A stretch of 33,053 bases of DNA, taken from NCBI GenBank assembly GCA_913056375.1, contig CAJXNF010000003.1:1-33053 (forward strand). The letters run 5' to 3'. This DNA comes from an uncultured Pseudomonadota bacterium (GTDB taxonomy: Bacteria > SAR324 > NAC60-12). Numbering within the stretch: position 1 is the stretch's first letter; each line of letters opens with the position of its first letter. Under the pieces are notes generated by a model. The model was not told the origin of the DNA. It ran no database searches and was given only the letters and a program-made list of their open reading frames with translations. Below are positions 22,368 through 29,843 of the stretch, one piece after another. Both the position numbers and the translations under genes were made by a program.

Positions 22368-23771
22368 TCAAATATGGATCGCTCGCTTGTCTGTGGCATC
22401 CAGAGCAGCTTCTTTGATCGCTTCTGCAAAGGTTGGGTGAGCGTGGGACATTCTTGCAATATCCTCTGCACTGCAACGATATTCAAAAGCTACGACAGCC
22501 TCTGCAATCAGGTCTGCGATCCGGGCTCCAACCATGTGGATACCGAGCACTTCATCGGTTTCCTGATCAGCAATCACCTTGACCAACCCATCAGTTTCCA
22601 TCGCTGCCCGGGCACGTCCCAAGGCTTTGAATGGGAAGGAACCAACTTTGAAGCTCCGCCCAGCCTCCTGCAACTCCTGCTCTGTGTAACCAACACCTGC
22701 GGCTTCTGGCCAGGTATAGAGCACGCTGGGAATTGCCCGATAGTTCATGTGAGGACGCTGTCCAGCAATGACTTCTGCGGCGAACACTCCTTCTTCCTCT
22801 GCTTTGTGTGCCAGCATTGCTCCGCGGATGACGTCACCAATCCCATAAACTCCGGGCACGGTGGTCTGCAGCTGATCGTTGACAGGGAGTCTGCCTCGCT
22901 CATCGGTTTGCAGGCCGATCTTATCAAGGCCCAAGCTATCTGTGAAGGGTTTGCGACCAACAGCTACGAGGCAGTATTCACCCTCAAAGCTCACTTCGTC
23001 CCCCTTTTTATTCTTGGCAGTCACCACGACCTTGTCGTCACCGGCAACAGCCTGCTGGACAGCATGGCTCAGGTGAAACTTGATGCCGAGCTTACGCAGA
23101 ATTCTCTGCATTTCCTTACCCAGTGAGAGATCCATGGTGGGAATCAGGCGATCCATGAATTCAATCACAGCGACCTTGGTACCCATGCGAGCGTAGACAG
23201 AACCCATTTCCAAACCAATGATTCCTCCACCAATCACGAGCATAGTTTCCGGGACGCTGGGCAAGGACAACGCCTCAGTAGAGGTGATAATACGTTTACC
23301 GTCGATTGGTACATTGGGCAGTGAAGAAGGCTCAGAACCAGTGGCAATGATGGTGTTTTTCGTCTGAATATTTTCTGTACTACCATCTGCCTTGCGAACT
23401 TGAATTGTATTGGCATCCACAAAGCTGCCATGGCCTTGGTACACCTCGATTTGATTCTTGTTCATCAGATACATCACACCATCGCAAGTCTGAGAAACTA
23501 CCTCATCTTTGCGCTTCTTCATGTTGTCCCAGTTGAGGCTCAGTCCTGAGACATCGATTCCATGGGTCGCAAAGTGATTTTTGGCGTTGTAGTAGTGCTC
23601 GGTTGAATCGAGAAGGGCCTTGGAAGGAATGCAGCCCACGTTGAGACAGGTTCCCCCAAGGGTGGGTGATTTTTCAATCAGTGCGGTTTTCAGTCCGAGC
23701 TGCGATGAACGAATTGCAGCGACATAGCCGCCAGGTCCTGCGCCAATCACAACGACATCAAATTGGCTCAT
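22368..23771 (-). CDS. lpdA: Dihydrolipoyl dehydrogenase
   Basis: A 467-residue flavoprotein, the E3 component of 2-oxoacid dehydrogenase complexes and the glycine cleavage system. It reoxidises dihydrolipoamide with NAD+. The FAD-binding GAGPGGYVAAI is at residues 10-20. The redox disulfide is C42/C47 in GGTCLNVGCIPSK. The NAD-binding VIGGGIIGLEMGSVYARMG and GIGDVIRGAMLAHKAEEEG follow, and the C-terminal catalytic pair is H445/E450 in HAHPTFAEAI. Length and motifs are fully typical. A GGAG precedes the ATG by six bases. No E1 or E2 gene is next to it, so it may serve several complexes. Confidence 0.97.
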   Translation of the reverse strand: MSQFDVVVIGAGPGGYVAAIRSSQLGLKTALIEKSPTLGGTCLNVGCIPSKALLDSTEHYYNAKNHFATHGIDVSGLSLNWDNMKKRKDEVVSQTCDGVMYLMNKNQIEVYQGHGSFVDANTIQVRKADGSTENIQTKNTIIATGSEPSSLPNVPIDGKRIITSTEALSLPSVPETMLVIGGGIIGLEMGSVYARMGTKVAVIEFMDRLIPTMDLSLGKEMQRILRKLGIKFHLSHAVQQAVAGDDKVVVTAKNKKGDEVSFEGEYCLVAVGRKPFTDSLGLDKIGLQTDERGRLPVNDQLQTTVPGVYGIGDVIRGAMLAHKAEEEGVFAAEVIAGQRPHMNYRAIPSVLYTWPEAAGVGYTEQELQEAGRSFKVGSFPFKALGRARAAMETDGLVKVIADQETDEVLGIHMVGARIADLIAEAVVAFEYRCSAEDIARMSHAHPTFAEAIKEAALDATDKRAIHI

Positions 23772-23803
23772 GAGTTCTCCAGAAAGTCTAAGAAAAGGGG
23801 GTG

Positions 23804-23825
23804 ACCGGACATAGCGAAGTCCGGT
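23804..23825 (-). terminator. Hairpin between the FlgT-like gene and lpdA
   Basis: ACCGGAC at 23804-23810 and GTCCGGT at 23819-23825 form a perfect 7-bp stem with an eight-base loop. On the minus strand it is followed by CACCCCCTTTTCTT. It lies 115 bases after the FlgT-like stop and 33 bases before the lpdA start, so it may end the upstream operon or act in the lpdA leader. Confidence 0.5.
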
Positions 23826-23939
23826 GAGTAAAGCTTGTAGATGATGAGGGAAAAACTAGGCGGACTGGATTGATGTTGCAAACTAAAATCCCTGCCACCT
23901 CATTCAGAAGGAAATCGATCAAAATGAAGATAGGGTGAG

Positions 23940-25145
23940 CTACTGGCGTACTTCCAACTGCTCTGGTGCAGCTACTTCTTCGATGGCGGGGGCTCGAGGA
24001 TTGAGGAAGACGATGCGGTTACCCGTGGCTTCTTGGGCTACCAGAGGAATATTTCTCTCTTGAAGATCACGGCGCATCTGACGTCGCAGACGACTTTTGT
24101 CCTCAGAAGAGAACAGCTCGATCTCAATGTAGCGATTCGTGTTTTTGAGTTCACTGAGCTGCTGGTATCCCGGAGTGTTTTCAAGATAGTCGAGGATCAT
24201 ATCTTCTTCCTCGATGCTGTAATTTCGGAAGACCAGCAGATAGGCGTTGCCGATATCGCCAATACTCTGGTAGTAGGACAGCACTCGATCAATAGCTTCC
24301 TGAGCAGCATCTTTACCAGCTCGGGTGCCTGCCTTGCCCAGCATGTTGAACCAGTCGTAGGAACCAGGCCGGTTAGCGGAGAGTTCCTTGCCATAGGTGA
24401 CCACATCAGCGATTTGTCGGCCTGTGTTGGCATCATAGACGCTGAGTCTCACGGTCGCCTTGGTCGCATAGAACACCCCCCCACGTTGATCTCGTTTGCC
24501 ACCGACTAGTTCAAAGCGTACGAGGATTTCCGCCTGTTGATCCAACGCCAGAGCAATCAGGTTGTCTACTGGGCGATCTACCAATGCAGCTTGTTCAATA
24601 GTACGGTAGACCTCTTCCATTGCCTGCTCATTGAAAACACGAAAACCCATGCGGTTGAATTCATCCCGAATCACAGACAAGGTTGTGCTAACAGGCCCAA
24701 TGTCGCGGGGTAAAGCATTCGGATCGGTTGGCGCATACACGATCATCACACGCTTGTTGCCCATTTTCTGATGCAACACCCGGAGTGCCGTCAGAGTATC
24801 AACAATTCGGCTATCCTGGACATCTGCTCGGATCACCACTTCGTAGGCTGACCCCCCACTGGAGCGCCCTTCACGCAAGACTTGAAATTCCCTGATGAAT
24901 CCTTGACTAGCACTGAAGATTTCATCACGGATGACCTCAAAATTCTGGGTCAGCGTAGTCGCATCAACGTAGGCTCCAACACCTTGTTCAACAGCCTCAC
25001 GCTGTGCGTTTTTCAAGGCCTGAGTCCGTGCACCACCAATATTTTCGTCATAGATCGTTGCCACTCCAGTCACTGTGATTTCGCGTGCCAATGCCGTAAA
25101 ATTCGTACATAGAGTCACAATCAGTAACAGGATCAGGTAACGCAT
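23940..25145 (-). CDS. Exported FlgT/LPP20-like protein
   Basis: A 401-residue protein from ATG 25145, preceded by GGAGGAAT; an in-frame start further upstream at 25166 lies inside the previous gene. The signal peptide is MRYLILLLIVTLCTNFTALA. The first mature domain has the FlgT N-terminal/LPP20 pattern: ITVTGVATIYDENIGGARTQ, ALKNAQREAVEQGVGAYVDA and the residues up to about 120. A second part (RVMIVYAPTD, LSVIRDEFNRMGFRVFNEQ, ALALDQQAEILVRFELVGG) resembles the TolB/CsgG-like fold used in outer-membrane assembly proteins. FlgT builds a flagellar basal ring in Vibrio, but no flagellar gene is nearby, so a general envelope role is more likely. It follows the lipoprotein gene with 17 bases between, in one operon. 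Confidence 0.65.
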   Translation of the reverse strand: MRYLILLLIVTLCTNFTALAREITVTGVATIYDENIGGARTQALKNAQREAVEQGVGAYVDATTLTQNFEVIRDEIFSASQGFIREFQVLREGRSSGGSAYEVVIRADVQDSRIVDTLTALRVLHQKMGNKRVMIVYAPTDPNALPRDIGPVSTTLSVIRDEFNRMGFRVFNEQAMEEVYRTIEQAALVDRPVDNLIALALDQQAEILVRFELVGGKRDQRGGVFYATKATVRLSVYDANTGRQIADVVTYGKELSANRPGSYDWFNMLGKAGTRAGKDAAQEAIDRVLSYYQSIGDIGNAYLLVFRNYSIEEEDMILDYLENTPGYQQLSELKNTNRYIEIELFSSEDKSRLRRQMRRDLQERNIPLVAQEATGNRIVFLNPRAPAIEEVAAPEQLEVRQ

Positions 25146-25162
25146 ATTCCTCCTTGGATGAT

Positions 25163-26608
25163 TCAATTGATTTCCAAACCAAATTCAGGATCTTCAGAAA
25201 GAAAGGGCAGTTCCACTGGTTCAATACGAGTGGGCTCCATTTCTGCAGGTTGGCTGGCAGGCTGAATGATAGCGCTGGCAGCACGAGGCTGCACCAAGGC
25301 ATCTTCAGGTGGTGATGTGGTCCCTGCGGCTTCGATAGTACTTTCTGCTAGATTGTCCAGCGGGTTGTAGCTGCCTGCAGCTATCTGCATATCGGTCCAG
25401 GCTTGAGCATACTTGATTTCTGGCTGATAGGCGTTGGCTTGTGCAAAATGATAGGCTGCCAAAGACCACCGTTGCTGCAATCGATACACAGAGCCCAGGT
25501 TGAAGTGTGCGGCCGCTAGATTCTGGCTATCTTGAGGCCGTGAGGTGCGGGCGTAGAACTTGATGATCGCGCTGTAGCGCTGAAAGTCCTGACGTTCCAG
25601 CAGGGTGATCAGTACAGGATCTATCTCTTTCAGTGAATAGGATTTTCCATACAAGCGTAATAGAGCTTTGAGCGTGTTTTGAGGCAATCTTGCCTGGCGT
25701 AGTCGTGTGTAGAGTTCACTACCGAAAGTGAAGCGTTCGGATTCGCCAAAGGATACAGGCTCGAAGACCACATAACTCCAGCCTTTTAGCGCACGGTCAT
25801 AATCTCCACTGACAGCATAGCGGTTAGCCTGCAGGATTCCCGGATGCCCCAAGTCCACAGTATCACCACTCCAAGGCAAAGGAGAGGTGCCGACCTCCAG
25901 TTCAAGAGTGCGATTTTTTTGCACAGGATTCAGTCGATCCAACATACGCTGCACAAGCAAGCGCCCAAGCCGCATCATTTCGCTGTCAGCAGGAGGCATC
26001 GCCAGAATCTCTGCCTCTCCTACGTAGCTCTGCTGAAAAGAGATCTTTTCATTTCCCTGATATAGCTCTTGTCGGCTCCCAGCGTTCAGGAAAGAGAAGC
26101 GAATCTCCAAATCCAAGGTGCGGTGCATTACCCGTTCACTGAAAGGAATTTCTTCAAATTCAAAAGCCTGTCGGGGGATCGCAATCTCTTGACCAGGTTC
26201 CTGGATCATTACATTGCGCGGGCGCAGATTAATTCGGGTGTTCCCGCGAGTCTCCTCTTCATCACGGATAGAAAAAATTTCAACCTCTACTGCAACTAAA
26301 GCTGTGTATTCGCGTTGTGTCTCGCTTACTTCATCCAGATAGTCAAAATTAGGGATTCGATAGACTTCTTGAATAAATATATCACGAAACAAACCGGCTT
26401 GACGTCCTGTGAAACGCTCTAGTGAGAAGGCAGACGTGCGCAGTAGTGCTTCGGAATTGGGTGGATCGGAGTAGTAGACAGTTTTTGCCAGACAGCCAGA
26501 GAGCAGTAGCGGTAGTGACAGGAGAAATAAAAAATTAGTCAGCGAGGTCGTCTGTGGTTTGTACCAATTGCTTGTCTTGGTTGATGGTCCAGGTGTCTTC
26601 AGTTGCAT
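25163..26608 (-). CDS. Outer-membrane lipoprotein with TPR-like C-terminal part
   Basis: The lipobox LLSGC (hydrophobic run FLFLLSLPLLLSGC) shows a lipoprotein signal. The only ATG codons just upstream of it are at 26608 and 26614, inside the pilin gene; from 26608 the lipidated Cys is residue 39, with a long 30-residue n-region. Frame before 26614 is the shadow of the pilin gene. The mature part to about residue 240 is a beta-rich domain that could be CsgG/LpoB-like (ALVAVEVEIFSIRDEEE, LDLEIRFSFL, LGRLLVQRMLDRL). Residues of about 300-430 are helical, with a TPR unit (AAAHFNLGSVYRLQQRWSLA and the following helix). The tail is Pro-rich. The start is the least certain part; the lipoprotein call is firm. 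It is in an operon with the pilin and the FlgT-like gene. Confidence 0.75.
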   Translation of the reverse strand: MQLKTPGPSTKTSNWYKPQTTSLTNFLFLLSLPLLLSGCLAKTVYYSDPPNSEALLRTSAFSLERFTGRQAGLFRDIFIQEVYRIPNFDYLDEVSETQREYTALVAVEVEIFSIRDEEETRGNTRINLRPRNVMIQEPGQEIAIPRQAFEFEEIPFSERVMHRTLDLEIRFSFLNAGSRQELYQGNEKISFQQSYVGEAEILAMPPADSEMMRLGRLLVQRMLDRLNPVQKNRTLELEVGTSPLPWSGDTVDLGHPGILQANRYAVSGDYDRALKGWSYVVFEPVSFGESERFTFGSELYTRLRQARLPQNTLKALLRLYGKSYSLKEIDPVLITLLERQDFQRYSAIIKFYARTSRPQDSQNLAAAHFNLGSVYRLQQRWSLAAYHFAQANAYQPEIKYAQAWTDMQIAAGSYNPLDNLAESTIEAAGTTSPPEDALVQPRAASAIIQPASQPAEMEPTRIEPVELPFLSEDPEFGLEIN

Positions 26609-26945
26609 CGTCATCCAGGTTGGCAGTTGCCGTGGCGGTGAAGGTACTGGCGGTGGCCGTGATGCCGTAGCTATAAATGGCATCGTCTGCAATGCCGACT
26701 CCAAGAGCTGCGAAGTCATCGGTGTAGCTTCCATTACTGGCATGATAGAGTTTTTCTGCCGTATGGATTGCCGCTAAGTTGGTCTTGACTTCGCTTTGCT
26801 TGGCTCGTTGCAGATAGCCTTCCAGGCTGGGATAAGCCAGGGTTGCAAGAATGCCGATGATCGCAACAACGATCATCACCTCAATCAGGCTAAATCCCTT
26901 GGGTTGATGGGCACCGTATGCAAGATATCGACCTCTGATTGGCAT
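26535..26945 (-). CDS. Type IV pilin-like protein (major-pilin type)
   Basis: A 136-residue prepilin. The leader MPIRGRYLAYGAHQPKG is cut by prepilin peptidase at G-F to give N-terminal FSLIEVMIVVAIIGILATLA, with the essential E5 in the mature chain. The C-terminal domain is about 90 residues, with a Thr/Ala-rich stretch (GITATASTFTATATA) and no Cys pair. The ATG at 26945 is chosen over a GTG at 26951; a GAGG lies five bases before it. The gene starts seven bases after the nuoN stop and its last 74 bases overlap the lipoprotein reading frame. No pilus assembly genes (pilB, pilC, pilD) are present here, so it must use an assembly system elsewhere; it may also be a minor pilin or pseudopilin. 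Confidence 0.93.
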   Translation of the reverse strand: MPIRGRYLAYGAHQPKGFSLIEVMIVVAIIGILATLAYPSLEGYLQRAKQSEVKTNLAAIHTAEKLYHASNGSYTDDFAALGVGIADDAIYSYGITATASTFTATATANLDDDATEDTWTINQDKQLVQTTDDLAD

Positions 26946-26952
26946 GGACACC

Positions 26953-28410
26953 TCAGAGCAGAGACCTCACGGACTCGTTGATGAGTAGGAGAAAGTCATC
27001 AGGGAAGATCCCCAAGTACAGCGTAGCGAAGACGGTCAAACCAACTCCGAAAGAAGCCAGTCGTGGTGGAGTTTCTACAACTGTAGAGGTTTCTTCGCCT
27101 GCCTTCAGATACATGCAGGCGATGACTCGCAGGTAATAGTAAACCGAAAGTGCACTGTTGAGAACCGCAACGACTGTCAGTAGAATCCAATCGGCTTCCA
27201 GTGCAGCTCCGAAGATCCGTAGTTTCCCAACAAACCCACCCGTCAGGGGCAGGCCGATCAGCGAGAGCATCATCAAGCTCATACCCAGAGCAAGCATCGG
27301 GTTGGTTCGCGCATAACCGTGCAGGTCTTCGTAAGTCTCCAGAATCCGTCCACGATTGCGAATAGCCAGAATGCCAAAAGCACCAGTGCTAACCACAGCA
27401 TAAGCCAGCGCGTAAAAGAGAACGCTACCAATCGCAGCAGTTGTGCCTACAGCAATGGCTACCATCATGTACCCGGCATGTGCAATAGAAGAATAAGCCA
27501 GCATGCGTTTCACGTTTTGTTGCTGCAAGGCAACCAGATTGCCGATGGTCATCGTGAGCATGGCAAGCCAACCAAGGATGGTTTCCCAGCCCTCAACTTG
27601 CTCCAAGGGAATTCCAACCAGCAAAATTCGGATCATGATTGCAAATCCTGCTGCTTTGGCAGCCGCAGACATGAACCCAGTGACTGGTGTTGGTGCGCCA
27701 CTGTAGACATCCGGTGTCCACATGTGGAAAGGAACGATCGCCACCTTGAAACTCAGGCCGATAGTCAGCAGTGCAATACCTGCAAGAGCCAGCGGAGTCT
27801 CCACAGCCCCCAGGCGTAGTTGCTGCAGCATGTCCGGAAGATAGGTACTTCCGGTTGCGCCATAAAGCAGTGAGATACCGTACAGCAGAAATCCGGTGGA
27901 GAAAGCGCCCAACAGCAGGTACTTTAGTGCAGCCTCACCTGATTCAGGCACCTTGCGTTTCATGCCAACCAGGATGTAGCTGGAAATCGACATGATTTCG
28001 AGCCCGATGAAGATCACCAGCAACTCGAGACTTGAAGACATCAGCATCATCCCAATCAACGCACTCAACAGCAGGATGTAGTATTCACCGAAGTTCATCT
28101 CGTTCTCGGTGATATAGTGCCGTGAGAGTAGGATGGTCATCAGTCCGATCAACAGATACACCAATTCCAGCAAGATCGAGAAATTATCTGCTACCACAGT
28201 GCCATAAAAACCTGTGTAACCAGCGCCGTACAACTGCAACTCAGCAAGCATGGTCAGCACGATTCCTCCCAGCGAAACGCTGACGAGTACGTCGTTGCGG
28301 CGGTTGGACGGAACAAAGAGATCCGCCAACATCGCCACCACCAAGGTCAGAAATAGGATCAGTTCCGGAATCAGTGGCAGTAAATCGACCAGTGAGATGA
28401 AGTTGGGCAT
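26953..28410 (-). CDS. nuoN: NADH-quinone oxidoreductase subunit N
   Basis: A 485-residue antiporter-like subunit of respiratory complex I, in the inner membrane. It begins MPNFISLVDLLPLIPELILF and has about 14 hydrophobic helices. Family blocks are ALKYLLLGAFSTGFLLYGISLLYGATG, FKVAIVPFHMWTPDVYSGAPTPVTGFMSAAAKAAGFA, NVKRMLAYSSIAHAGYMMV and LSLIGLPLTGGFVGK. The functional Lys residues (in FKVA and SAAAKAAGF) and Glu are kept. The frame continues upstream to 28509, but those residues (MIPVCDLSFQCFLY) do not belong to the family and lie in the divergent promoter region. Unlike the usual nuoL-nuoM-nuoN order, the next upstream gene is divergent, so nuoN is separated from nuoM. Confidence 0.95.
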   Translation of the reverse strand: MPNFISLVDLLPLIPELILFLTLVVAMLADLFVPSNRRNDVLVSVSLGGIVLTMLAELQLYGAGYTGFYGTVVADNFSILLELVYLLIGLMTILLSRHYITENEMNFGEYYILLLSALIGMMLMSSSLELLVIFIGLEIMSISSYILVGMKRKVPESGEAALKYLLLGAFSTGFLLYGISLLYGATGSTYLPDMLQQLRLGAVETPLALAGIALLTIGLSFKVAIVPFHMWTPDVYSGAPTPVTGFMSAAAKAAGFAIMIRILLVGIPLEQVEGWETILGWLAMLTMTIGNLVALQQQNVKRMLAYSSIAHAGYMMVAIAVGTTAAIGSVLFYALAYAVVSTGAFGILAIRNRGRILETYEDLHGYARTNPMLALGMSLMMLSLIGLPLTGGFVGKLRIFGAALEADWILLTVVAVLNSALSVYYYLRVIACMYLKAGEETSTVVETPPRLASFGVGLTVFATLYLGIFPDDFLLLINESVRSLL

Positions 28411-28569
28411 GCGAGGCTCTACCTGGGATTGGATAGCGAACAAAAATGTGCAAAACGGCACGAATATGTAAAGGAAGCACTGAAAAGACAAGTCACAAAC
28501 GGGAATCATTCAACATTTTGCAGGCCTTGGAAAAGGCAAAAATACTACTCATATTTCTGATTGAATAAA

Positions 28570-28585
28570 TATACTAAAAATCATT
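28570..28585 (+). promoter_or_regulatory. Probable -10 element giving a near-leaderless ahcY transcript
   Basis: TATACT at 28570-28575 lies ten bases before the ATG at 28586, so transcription would begin within a few bases of the start codon. No -35 hexamer is obvious at 16-18 bases upstream, and no ribosome-binding site precedes the ATG. The whole 28510-28585 stretch is AT-rich. Confidence 0.4.
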
Positions 28586-29836
28586 ATGCAGTCCAACATC
28601 ATCTCTTCGCCAGAATTGGCCAGTCAGGGTCATCAAAAGATTGAGTGGGTACGACGCAACATGCCGATCCTGAATCAGTTGGAGGATCAATTTGCACAGG
28701 AACGCCCTTTTGCGGGCAAGCGGGTAACGGTTTGTATTCATCTGGAAGCCAAGACCGCCTACCTGGCACTAGTACTTCGAGCCGGTGGGGCGACAGTTTC
28801 CGTCACAGGTAGTAATCCTGAATCAACTAAAGACGATGTGGTGGCCGCACTTGCTGCAGAGGGACTGCATGTTTATGCTCGTCATGGTGCCAGCCCGGAG
28901 GAGATGCGCCGGTACATGAGCATTGCGCTGGAGCTACAACCGCATGTGGTGATTGACGACGGAGGAGATCTAGTCGAGCTACTCCATGAGTCGCAGCGGC
29001 AACATGGAGAGCAGATGCTTGGAGCTTGTGAAGAAACAACTTCTGGAGTACTCCGTGCCAGAGCCCGTGCCAAGGCTGGACAACTACATTTTCCAGTAAT
29101 GCTGGTCAACGATGCACGTTGCAAGTACCTCTTCGATAATGTACACGGCACGGGGCAGTCAGCCTGGGATGCCGTGATGCGCTCCACCAACTTGGTACTG
29201 GCTGGTAAAACAGTGGTGATCATCGGCTACGGCTGGTGCGGGAAAGGATGTGCACTGCGGGCCCAAGGATTAGGTGCAAACGTAGTGGTTTGTGAGGTTG
29301 ATCCGGTCAAGGCTGCTGATGCCATGATGAATGGCTGCCGAGTCTTGCCACTCAGAGAAGCCTGTCCAATCGCTGATGTAGTGTTGACTGTTACCGGAGG
29401 GCGTCATGCCTTGCGCAGGGAACACTTCCCCTTGCTGAAGAACAACGTCCTATTGGCCAATGCTGGTCATTTCTGGGAAGAAATTGATGTGGAGAGCTTG
29501 GCAGAAATGTCGACAGAGCGTCGAGAGTTACGTACCAACATTGAAGGATTCCATCTCTCCAACGGGAATTGGCTGAATCTGTTGGGAGGTGGAAACATCG
29601 TCAATATTGCTTGTGGAGATGGTCACCCAGCGGAAATCATGGACACTAGCTTTGCCTTGCAGGCTCTTTCCGCACGCTATGTGGTGCAGCAGGCGAATAG
29701 GCTGGCCATAGATTGTCATCCGGTACCCACGGAGATTGATGAGCAGGTGGCCCGTTTGAAACTAAAAGCAGCAGGAGTTTCGATTGATACGCTGACCCAA
29801 GAGCAGCAGGATTATCTGGCAAACTGGCAAGTCTGA
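28586..29836 (+). CDS. ahcY: Adenosylhomocysteinase, archaeal/Thermotoga type (possible S-inosylhomocysteine hydrolase)
   Basis: A 416-residue NAD-dependent enzyme of the SAH hydrolase family, which splits S-adenosylhomocysteine to homocysteine plus adenosine. Visible sites are HLEAKTA at 52-58, VTGSNPESTKDDV, DDGGDL, CEETTSGV at 148-155, K180 and D184 in NDARCKYLFDN, the NAD loop GYGWCGKG at 214-221, NAGHF at 292-296 and GDGHPAE at 344-350. It is the short form: HLEAKTA replaces the HMTVQTA of animal and most bacterial enzymes, the approximately 40-residue insert is absent, and it ends in QQDYLANWQV instead of the HYRY tail. It overlaps no gene and is seven bases from an MTA/SAH deaminase. 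In methanogens such a pair degrades SAH via S-inosylhomocysteine, so substrate preference is uncertain. Confidence 0.93.
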   Translation: MQSNIISSPELASQGHQKIEWVRRNMPILNQLEDQFAQERPFAGKRVTVCIHLEAKTAYLALVLRAGGATVSVTGSNPESTKDDVVAALAAEGLHVYARHGASPEEMRRYMSIALELQPHVVIDDGGDLVELLHESQRQHGEQMLGACEETTSGVLRARARAKAGQLHFPVMLVNDARCKYLFDNVHGTGQSAWDAVMRSTNLVLAGKTVVIIGYGWCGKGCALRAQGLGANVVVCEVDPVKAADAMMNGCRVLPLREACPIADVVLTVTGGRHALRREHFPLLKNNVLLANAGHFWEEIDVESLAEMSTERRELRTNIEGFHLSNGNWLNLLGGGNIVNIACGDGHPAEIMDTSFALQALSARYVVQQANRLAIDCHPVPTEIDEQVARLKLKAAGVSIDTLTQEQQDYLANWQV

Positions 29837-29843
29837 GCAATTC

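Noticed and set aside
22374..23126. 250-codon plus-strand frame opposite lpdA
   Set aside because: Fully antisense to lipoamide dehydrogenase, with no recognisable domain; the long frame follows from the codon pattern of lpdA.
23940..25145. FlgT-like protein as evidence for a flagellar gene cluster
   Set aside because: No flagellar gene lies in the window, and FlgT/LPP20-like domains occur in non-flagellar envelope proteins.
26615..26743. N-terminal extension of the lipoprotein to 26743
   Set aside because: Those residues are the out-of-frame shadow of the pilin gene and would put about 80 residues before the lipobox.
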